This document shows positions 56,410-64,000 of a DNA stretch of 64,000 nt, piece by piece. The stretch is from Phaseolus vulgaris (taxonomy: Eukaryota > Streptophyta > Magnoliopsida > Fabales > Fabaceae), in assembly GCF_000499845.2 (NCBI RefSeq), contig NC_023749.2:15152698-15216697 (forward strand), written 5' to 3'. Below the pieces are notes generated by a model. That model had not been told where the DNA came from and did not search any database. It saw only the letters and a list, made by a program, of their open reading frames with translations. Made by a program: the position numbers and the translations under genes. Numbering within the stretch: position 1 is the stretch's first letter; the number at the start of each line of letters is the position of its first letter.

Positions 56410-59400
56410 TTCTAAAATTCCCCTTTAAACTTATGTTGGTGAAGTTACAATTGCAGTGAAAGAAATTTTAGAAGTGGGTTTCATCAAAATGTCAGCGACT
56501 TGAAAACGGGTTGGGAGATGCACAAGACTAACACGTTTTTGTTGAATATGATCTCTGACAAAGTGAAGATCAAATTCAAAATGTTTGGTTCGTGAATGCA
56601 TGACAGGATTGACATTGAGTAAAACTGCACCTAAGTTGTCTGAAAAGAGCTAAGGTTGTGAAGTTGATATGTGAAGTTCATGTAACAGAGACTGAAGCCA
56701 AAGTACCTTAGTGAGAACAACAACAATGCTTCTATATTCTGCTTTAGTACTACTGTGTGATACAACACGTTGTTTATGTGAAGACCAAGAAACAAGATTG
56801 AAACCAAAATAAACACAGTATGCAGTGGTTGATTTACGATCATCCACATCACTTCCCTTGTCAACATCACTAAAGGTTAGAATATTATAAGACGAGCAAT
56901 GTTTAATGAGTAAACCATGTAAGGGTGTGTGGGCAAGATAACGAAGTATACATTTCACCGCCTTCCAGTGATGGTCTTGCAGGTTATGCATGAACTGACA
57001 AACTTTATTTACAACAAAAGAGAGCTTAGGGCGTGTGATGGGTATATATTGAAGAGTTCTAACAACTGAGCGATATAAGGTTAGATCTTCCATGGCAGAT
57101 GAAACATCTTTCTGAAGACGAATATTGGACTGCATTGGCGTGGGAAGAGGATTTTCTTATAGCATGTTCATGCAACGTAAAAGATCATTGATGTACTTGG
57201 TTTGGGACCGTAGAAGATCACCACTCTTGAGACAATTAACTTTAATACCAAGGAAGTAGTGTAACGGGTCGAGATCCTTCAGAGCAAAGCACAAACTTAG
57301 TTTTGATATAAGATTGTTGACTTCGTGCCTTGAAGATCCTGTGATGATAATAACATCAACATATATTAAGACAAATATGGTACATGAAGGCATAAACTGA
57401 ACAAATAAGGAGGTATCACTTTTGGTTGAATGGAAACGAAATGTGTGGAGAGTGGAACTTAGCTTTTGGAACCAAGACCTTAGAGCTTGCTTTAAGCCAT
57501 AAAGATCTTTTTGATATTTACAAACAAGGTAAGGAGATGACGATTCAAAACCTGGTGGTTGTTTTATGTACACATCTTCTTGGAGGTCGTCATTCCGAAA
57601 CACGTTATTGACATCAATTTGATGAATGGGCCATGTAGAGGAGACAACATGAGATAGCACAACACGAATGGTTGATGACTTCACAATTGGGCAGTAAGTT
57701 TCATTGTAATCACATCCTTCGGTTTAACTAAAACCTTGTGCAACAAGACGAGCTTTGTCTCTTTGAAAAGAACCATCGACATTGTATTTATTTTTAAGTA
57801 ACCATTTGCATCCAACAACTTTGACACTAAAGGGAAGAGAGGTAAGAGTTCAAGTCTGGTTGTTGAGAAAGGCAACGTATTCATCATGCATGGCTAGCAA
57901 CCATGAAGGAGACAACATAACATTGTGTATGGTAGTAGGAATGGGAGAGTTATGAGCAGTAACTGTGTTTGATGGAGATGAAGTTGGAGAAGAAGTAGGT
58001 GTGAGAGAAGAGGTGGTATAGGATGTTGAAGTAATATTAGTAGGGGATAGAGAAGAAATGGAGGTGTTATGAGTTGAATAAAAAACAGAGGATGTGGGTG
58101 CCATAAAAATGGCTAAAGATGAATTAGGGATAACAGGAGCATTATCGTAGTTAATGAAGTTGTACTCAGGGAGATTGTATGGGAATATTTCTTCATGAAA
58201 AAACACATGACGAGAAATGTAAGTCTTACCAGTGGAGGAGAGACAAAGATAACCTTTTTTGTATAAGCTGTAACTAAGGAAAAGACAACACGACAATCTG
58301 AAATCCAACTTGTGTTTATTGTATGGTCGAAGCACGGAAAACAAGCACATCCAAACATTTTGAATTTTGCATAATCAGGCATAATATTAAGAAGCATTTC
58401 ATAAGGTTGTGAATAACAGAAGAAGGTAAAGCATTGATAATATGCATGGCATTAGTAAATGCTTCACCTCAAAACTGAATTGGTAAAAAAGCAGAGGCAA
58501 GGAAAGTTATTCCCATTTCAGTTTATGACGATGCTTACGTTCAATAAAACCATTATGTTCATGAGTATGTAGGCAAATGAGACGATGATGAATGCCAAAT
58601 TCATGAGTGAAACGTTTGAAACATAGAAATTATTTTGCATTGTCAGTTTGAATAGCTTTAAGTGTGTGACCAGTTTGTGTTTCAGCAAAATGCTTAAAAC
58701 GGGTAAGAGCAGTTAACGCTTGTGACTTATGATGTAGAAGAAATAACCAAGTATATTTAGTATATGTATCCATAAAAGATATGTAATAACTTGTACCATT
58801 GGAAGCACAAACCGGAGAGAGACCCCAAATATCAATGTATACTAATTGTAATGGTGCAGTGTAGTGAGTGTTAGAATTGTGAAACGAAAGTTGATGAAAT
58901 TTTCCACACAGGCAAGCATTGAAGAATTGCGTTTGAGGTTTCTATGAAACTTTATATGCACTCAAAATACGTTTAAGAAAAAGAAAAGTTACAGTGACAA
59001 AGACTATTGTGCTATAGTTGTAACATGGGAAGCTTGGGTTTATAAGCAACATGATTAACAGTGTAAACATTAGAGTCATTTGAAGGAGAAAACACATAAA
59101 GACCATCTTTAACTGTTCCTTGGAGTAAAATTTGATAAGTGTCATGATGTTTAACATAACAAGCATTAGCAAAGAATTCAAAATATACATGATTATCTCT
59201 TGCAAATTTAGCAACACTAATTAGATTCTTAGTTATATTAAGGGCACGAAGAAGATTACGAAGGACAAATATGATATTCGTGTGTGGAACAATATAGTGA
59301 GCATAACCAATATGTAAAATTTCCATACCTTGATCATTACCTAGTTTTAAGGTTTCACTGCCATGATGCATCTTCTTATTAGTGAAGATATTGGAATCAT

Positions 59401-60462
59401 TGGTTAGGTGATGGGTAGCTCCACTATCGGGGTACCATAAAGAATCCTCAATGGTTGAAGGGGCACCAAGAATGGAGGATGTGGGATCTTGATTAACTGA
59501 AGGTGCATATTGAGTTATGTTAGCTTTGAATGAATGTGTGGAAGGAGGATCATATATGTGCCAACACATATAAGTTGTATGCCCAAATTTGTTACATATT
59601 TGACAGAAGTGTTTGATAGTTTTCCAAAGAGAGATTTGAGTTGAAGGAAGGCGAGTGGGTGTTTTGGAACCAGCGAAGCGATGGTGAGAATGACCACCAC
59701 GAAAGGTGTTATGTCTTTTTTGTTTTACGGGGTTGTTGAAGGACCATCTAGTAGAAGTGGTATTAACCTGAAAGATAGAGGATTAGGCCAGCATGTGCTT
59801 TACGAACCATTCTTCTTAGGCAAGAAAAAGAGCTTCAAGCTCATCCACATCGTAAGGATCAGTGCGAGAAAGAATGGAAGTAATAAAACCATCATAGTCT
59901 TTTGACAAGCCATCTAGAATGGTATCCACATGCCCAATTGCAGAAATTAGAGCACCAACAACAGCGAGCGAATCTATGGTTTTCTTGATATCGAGGATGT
60001 ACTTTGAGATTGAACGTTCGCTCTTTGACGTTTTGAGAAGAGGACGCAACTTCTTGATCATGGCACGGGTATGAGAAGCATAGTATGTGGTAAGACGTTG
60101 CCAGATCTCCGTAGAAGAATCAAGGCCAACCATCTTAATGAGGATAGTAGAGAACATAGATGCGAGAAGCCAAGCAACCAATAGTTGATTTTTTTTGTGA
60201 CAATGAAGGTAAACAATATTGACCACCATTTCTTGATTTGCATTTGGAAGAAAGCGAGGAGGAATGGAATCACCTTCCAAGAAGTGTGTGAAATCAAGAC
60301 CACAAAGCGTGGCTAAGGCCTGCTTTTCCACACAAGAAAGTTATCGTTGTCAAGCTTTAAAGAAATGGGAGGGTTGAAATGGTGGAGTTGCAGTGGTGGC
60401 GTAGCCATATGGTGGGTTGAAATATTAAAAGCAGAGGAAGAGGAAGATTCATGGGAGGTCAT
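56410..60462 (-). pseudogene. Copia gag-pol polyprotein remnant
   Basis: ATG at 60462 begins gag (MTSHESSSSS, PISLKLDNDNFLVWKS). A one-base loss near 60322 shifts the frame into gag UBN2-type sequence (CGLDFTHFLEGD). In order follow a zinc knuckle C-X2-C-X4-H-X4-C (CQICNKFGHTTYMC, about 59580), protease WYPDSGATHHLTND, gag-pre-integrase (GTVKDGLYVF) and integrase fragments (58440-58900). RT follows (57157-57684: DVNNVFRNDDLQEDVYIKQP, DLYGLKQALRSW), then RNase H (SGDVDDRKSTTAYC-like, SSTKAEYRS). The RT catalytic motif reads YVDV where YVDD is needed. Several stops and shifts confirm it is dead. Confidence 0.88.
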
Positions 60463-60477
60463 GAAAAAAAAATGTGT

Positions 60478-60492
60478 GACTCTATGATACCA
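60478..60492 (-). other. Copia primer binding site
   Basis: The minus strand reads TGGTATCATAGAGTC immediately after the LTR, close to the initiator-methionine tRNA complement TGGTATCAGAG. Confidence 0.75.
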
Positions 60493-60633
60493 TGTTAGAA
60501 GAGATAGAGAAGAGAGAAAGAAGAAATAGAAGAGAGAGAAATCATTGAATTGTATTATGAAAAGCATATATGATACAAAGATCAAGAACGTATATAGGCA
60601 AATATACATAAGCTAACTACTAACTATCTAACA
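60493..60633 (-). repeat. Copia 5' LTR
   Basis: TGTTAGAAGAG to CTATCTAACA, 141 bp, with intact TG...CA ends. Confidence 0.88.
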
Positions 60634-60638
60634 CTTTA

Positions 60639-61364
60639 TTTTCAATTCTACTTTGCTATATCATAATTATATTCTTACTTTTATTCTTCTTTAACGTCAA
60701 ATAACAAAGATTATAATTTTTAAAAGGTATAATTACCTTATTCGTCTCTACATTTTGGGCCAATAGTCAATTTAGTATAGTGGTTTTTAAAAAAATCGAT
60801 TTGGTCCCTATGTTTTTTTAAATGTATGCAAAATGGTCCTTTCTGTTAACTCGCACCAAACAACATCAACTGCTACTTATGTGCTAGAGAGAAGAGGTTA
60901 TGGATTTAGTGTGACGTGGATGGTTACATTAGTTAGTGAAAATTGAATTGGGGTTAGGGTTTAGGGAATTTGAATTAGGGGTTACAAATTTTTAATTACA
61001 ATCAAGGTTGAGGGTTTCTGAGGTACGCTATTGTGAGATGCGATTGTGAGGTGCGATTTTGCGATTCGATCCCGTGGTTGGATTGTGAGGTGCGTTTGTG
61101 AGGTGCGATTCTGTGGGGCAACGTTTGTGGAACCCGAAGGCATTGTTGAGCGTGGTGTAGTTTCGTGGGTGGTCGTTTCTAAGGTTAGAACTTTTTGACT
61201 TATTTTCAGAGTGATTTTGTTTGTGATTACTTTGAGAGAACATTTACAGAGTAGTTTATGATGTAGGGTCCACCATGTGCGAGATTATTCTGTGTGGTCC
61301 AACATTTGGTTTCTGACATAACATGTGGTCCAACATTTTCTATGTGTATATTTATATTTTACAG
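60639..61364. other. Repeat-derived DNA, possible Mutator-like element end
   Basis: Words such as AATTTAGTATAGTGG and TTTGGTCCCTATG near 60765-60815 resemble termini of plant DNA transposons. At 61040-61110 the phrase GATTGTGAGGTGCG recurs about four times. GTGGTCCAAC recurs three times at 61295-61340. Confidence 0.3.
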
Positions 61365-61545
61365 GGCTACCTTTTATAAAGTCCATGTCATGGCAGAAGG
61401 TTACTTTCAGCTTGTGGTCCACCATAGTGGGACATTTTGTGATGCGATATATGTTGGTGGATGAAGTAGATGTGGAAGAGATTTTCCAGATGGCTCAGCT
61501 CAAATCGTGGTTACGGATGAAGCATAGGTTATACTCCTTTAATTA
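61365..61545 (+). pseudogene. N-terminal fragment of a MuDR-type transposase
   Basis: The plus strand encodes HVMAEGYFQLVVHHSGTF, which matches the start of plant MuDR transposases (PB1-like domain, FHHGG-type motif). After YVGG it meets a stop, and similarity seems to continue in another frame (VDEVDVEEIF). The rest of the transposase is missing. Confidence 0.45.
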
Positions 61546-61559
61546 ATCCTTTACGCATT

Positions 61560-63190
61560 GGTCGCTTAATCCGTATATATGCATAAAAAGCATCAAGTAA
61601 CAACATGTGAGTGGTAGCAGGGCAGTAAGTGTATATGTGGTCTATCTAGTAAACCAGTGCATGGTTAAGAGGGGCCTTGGGTGCAGTTCTGGGAGCTTCT
61701 AAGGGTTGGCATTTATACTCTTAGAGGTTAGGCTGTGTGTAGGTTTTAGGAGGTCATCACTAGGTCATATAAATTGCAATAGACCAACGAAGGAAAAGGT
61801 AGGAAAGACTGTTTATGTGCCTCTGGAGGTCTTGTAAACTGTGGCAACAAAACAAATCTGTTGGTGATGCTTTCTTTTTTGTTGTTTAGTTTTCTGGATT
61901 GACAGGTGTGAAGAAAGGGGATCATAACACTATGCAATTTTGCTGGTGATGCTTCCGGTTGTATTGCTTGGTTTTTTGGCTTGACATGTGTGAAGAAAGG
62001 GGATTATAAGCAAAGGAGTTGTATCTTACTGTAGGTACTCAATGCTAAAACAAAGTTGGAATTTTGTCTCTGATTAAGGTTGGACGGGTTTAAACAGGTG
62101 TTGAGTTGCTTAGCTGGATGATGGGTTCGGTACTTCAGTAGGTGATGTTGTGTACTTAGTTGAAGGCATGCTAGAAGCAGGGTTGTGCAAGTTAGGATGG
62201 ATGTTGCTGATGTTTAGAGGGGTTTTTCTGATGGTTTTGATAGGTAGCCACAAGGCAAAATCACTTTAAAAGTAGTGGAGGGATTGATTATGTTTGATAT
62301 TCGAATGGTGACCATAAAGTTGCTGATATGTTGTTAAAAAAGACTTGGTTTTGGTGAAAGAAATGATGGTTGCTGCCTGCAGGTGATGCTTAACGGTAGG
62401 GCTTTGTTGGTTTAGCTTTAGAGCTGCTGATAAAATTTGGTCCTGCTATTTTTTTGGGTTTTTGGGATCTTTCTTGCCATATATTAAGGGATCTGAAGGT
62501 TTGCTGATTGGAAGTAGAGTTAAGTAGAGGTTCTAAGAAGAATGGTTATGAAGCTGAATCAGATTATGAAGGATATTTGCATAAGTTCAAGCTGTTGTGG
62601 ACAAGTTTCAGAAGATTAAGAGGCTTCATAGTTGTTTTTGAATGGTGCCTAGGAGTTTTTTTTTCGCTTTTTAGGTGTTGTTTGGTGTTGCTAAGGGGAG
62701 TCATGTTGCAATTTTGCTACAACTGGACCTTACTAGTTTTAGGTGGATTTAAATCACCTTGCTTTCCTAGGGAGGAACCTCTTCTACGAAGAAATTGGAA
62801 TCAGAGCAGTGTTCCCTTGGGACAAAGTTTTCAGATGCCTTAATCAAGTGTAGAAAGTACTTTTGTTATGCTGCAGCCATGGTCTGTGTTAGAGGGTGAT
62901 GATGCGTTTTTAATTGAGGCAATTGGTTGGAGCTGAGGCTTAGTACTTGGGTGTTTAGTAGATGATTGAGTTTGTTTTAGTTGCATGCGGTGCAACTTCT
63001 TGGCTTTTGTAGGAGTAACTCCTAGTTTCAAATTCAAATGGTATGTTTATGCTTGAGCCAAAGATGGTTTGACCCTGAGTTTTTATTCTTTTGGTTTGTG
63101 TCTTAGTAGTTGAGTTTTGTACAAGGGTTGGAACACCTCTAAAGTGTCACATTTAATTCATTAATTCATTGCTGATAAAAAAAAAAACCA
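61560..63190 (+). mobile_element. LINE-type or other retroposed sequence with poly(A) tail
   Basis: The right end reads GTTGGAACACCTCTAAAGTG, then TTTAATTCATTAATTCATTG, CTGAT and a 12 bp A-run at 63178-63190. That is the usual 3' end of plant L1-type elements. The upstream 1.5 kb is GT-rich and gene-like in composition but has no long ORF or RT domain, so it is 5'-truncated or non-autonomous. No target duplication was identified. The left boundary is a guess. Confidence 0.4.
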
Positions 63191-63603
63191 GAAAGCCTGG
63201 TTCTATGAATGGATGTTGACTAGGATCCACATGCAATATTTCCTTTTGGATGATGATGAGGTCTATAACAACCCTACCTCTACTCTACCCTTTCGCTGTC
63301 ATTCTGTTTTGGCTACTATTGCACTTCCAATAAAATAAATCGTATCAACTGTATGCACAAGTAATACCAAAGTTCTTTCATTCTACATCAAACCAGTATG
63401 CATCAGTATCAAACCGGTATGCACTACTATCCAAGATGCATTGATATAAAAACATCAAATATTTCGTTCATTCAAGTTCATTTTCCATTGATACAAATAT
63501 TTGGGGATACATGTTACATACGGGACATAATGAACTCAACATACTAATACATATTACATTAACACATTCAGTCATAATCGTAAAATATACATTGATATGT
63601 CAC
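63191..63603. other. Intergenic DNA, no gene seen
   Basis: Includes a local duplication of ACCAGTATGCA/ACCGGTATGCA near 63393-63424. Nothing coding. Confidence 0.5.
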
Positions 63604-64000
63604 TCATGGGAATTTTAAGAAAATAGTCAACATAACTATGTTTATTACAACAACAACAACAACACACAACCCTACTAATAACATCTTAATCCATTTTCTT
63701 GACATCTTCAGGCGTTTTTCCAAGTTACAAATCTTTTTTCTTTGTTTAGCAATAGTTCCATCTTTGTCATCCCCAATGTCTTCAATGCACCATTTGAAGA
63801 AATTGCATCCCATGCTTATGCCACTCCTACTCTGTATTAGACAAAACGATAACCAAAACAATCAATACCAATGTTTTTTTTAATAAACCACAGTTCAATG
63901 CATCTCACCTTATACTTTGGACCCCCCAAAATTGCCTCCCACCATTTTTCACAGTTGTTGCTGTTATCGAAATTGTGAGTTCCCCACAATCGCAAATGGG
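63604..64000 (-). pseudogene. GRF-type zinc-finger protein (At4g04775-like), partial, frameshifted
   Basis: On the minus strand an upstream exon enters from beyond the window (64000-63909), then a 77 bp intron (63908-63832), then the last exon (63831-63604). The upstream exon encodes CDCGELTISITATT and GGRQFWG. A one-base loss in the G-run near 63921-63926 then shifts the frame before PKYK. The last exon encodes SRSGISMGCNFFKW, a coiled stretch (KQRKKICNLEKRLKMSRKW) and a C-terminal hydrophobic segment with a Val run coded by (GTT)n. This fits the C..C...GC.FF.W layout of GRF zinc fingers in plant transposon-associated proteins. A Cys of the finger is lost at the shift. Confidence 0.6.

Larger units (their letters stand above)
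56245..60633 (-). mobile_element. Ty1/copia LTR retrotransposon, 4.4 kb, decayed
   Basis: LTRs at 56245-56394 and 60493-60633 are flanked by the exact 5 bp duplication CTTTA (56240-56244 and 60634-60638). On the minus strand the 5' LTR ends CTAACA, directly followed by TGGTATCATAGAGTC, a methionine-initiator-type PBS. Before the 3' LTR is a purine tract AAAGGGGAA. Gene order gag, protease, integrase, RT, RNase H identifies copia. Small size, about 145 bp LTRs and this PBS suggest an Ale/Retrofit-type lineage. LTRs differ by many substitutions and indels, so the insertion is old compared with element A. Confidence 0.9.

Overview
The window reads as nuclear DNA from a flowering plant. It has AT-rich intergenic sequence, plant LTR retrotransposons of several lineages, a TRIM, hAT- and Mutator-like terminal-inverted-repeat elements, and one intron-containing plant gene of the DUF789 family. 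The repeat vocabulary (LTRs with AACAACCGATTG motifs, GAGCGAGA-rich repeats, Tat-lineage elements with spliced antisense genes) suggests a legume of the bean/cowpea group. That placement rests on recall of repeat families, not on a database search.

Layout. 0-10.3 kb is AT-rich DNA with a hAT-like non-autonomous element (246-1000), a Mutator-like non-autonomous element with about 240 bp inverted termini (2633-3784), two inverted copies of one LTR family (5428-6145 and 8905-9417) and a palindromic MITE (9884-10280). At 10310-22448 sits a nearly complete 12.1 kb Ty3/gypsy Tat-lineage retrotransposon (element A) with 797 bp LTRs differing at 3 sites and a perfect 5 bp target duplication. Its gag-pol lies on the minus strand. 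A separate intron-containing gene lies on the plus strand between pol and the 3' LTR, with three families of tandem repeats between them. From 22.4 to 38.6 kb there is only AT-rich DNA and repeat remnants: a TRIM, a SIRE-like copia LTR, CACTA-like pieces, an interstitial telomere-type repeat and LTR-like fragments.

38.8-43.4 kb holds a truncated second Tat element (B) keeping its LTR, decayed antisense gene, tandem repeats and integrase end. A 100 bp tandem array and a copia-type LTR follow, then 45.3-49.2 kb has a third, opposite-facing Tat remnant (C), then an Athila-like LTR. The only convincing host gene is the six-exon DUF789 gene at 52603-55509 (plus). Just downstream is a 4.4 kb Ty1/copia element (56245-60633, minus) with LTRs, PBS, PPT and target duplication but decayed coding regions. 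The end of the window holds Mutator-transposase and LINE-type remnants and a GRF zinc-finger pseudogene running off the right edge.

The most interesting theme is the recurrent architecture of the three Tat elements: pol, then a tandem-repeat slot, then an antisense gene, then PPT and LTR. In A and B the antisense gene shares an N-terminal domain, an intron at the same point and a similar C-terminal tail despite heavy divergence.
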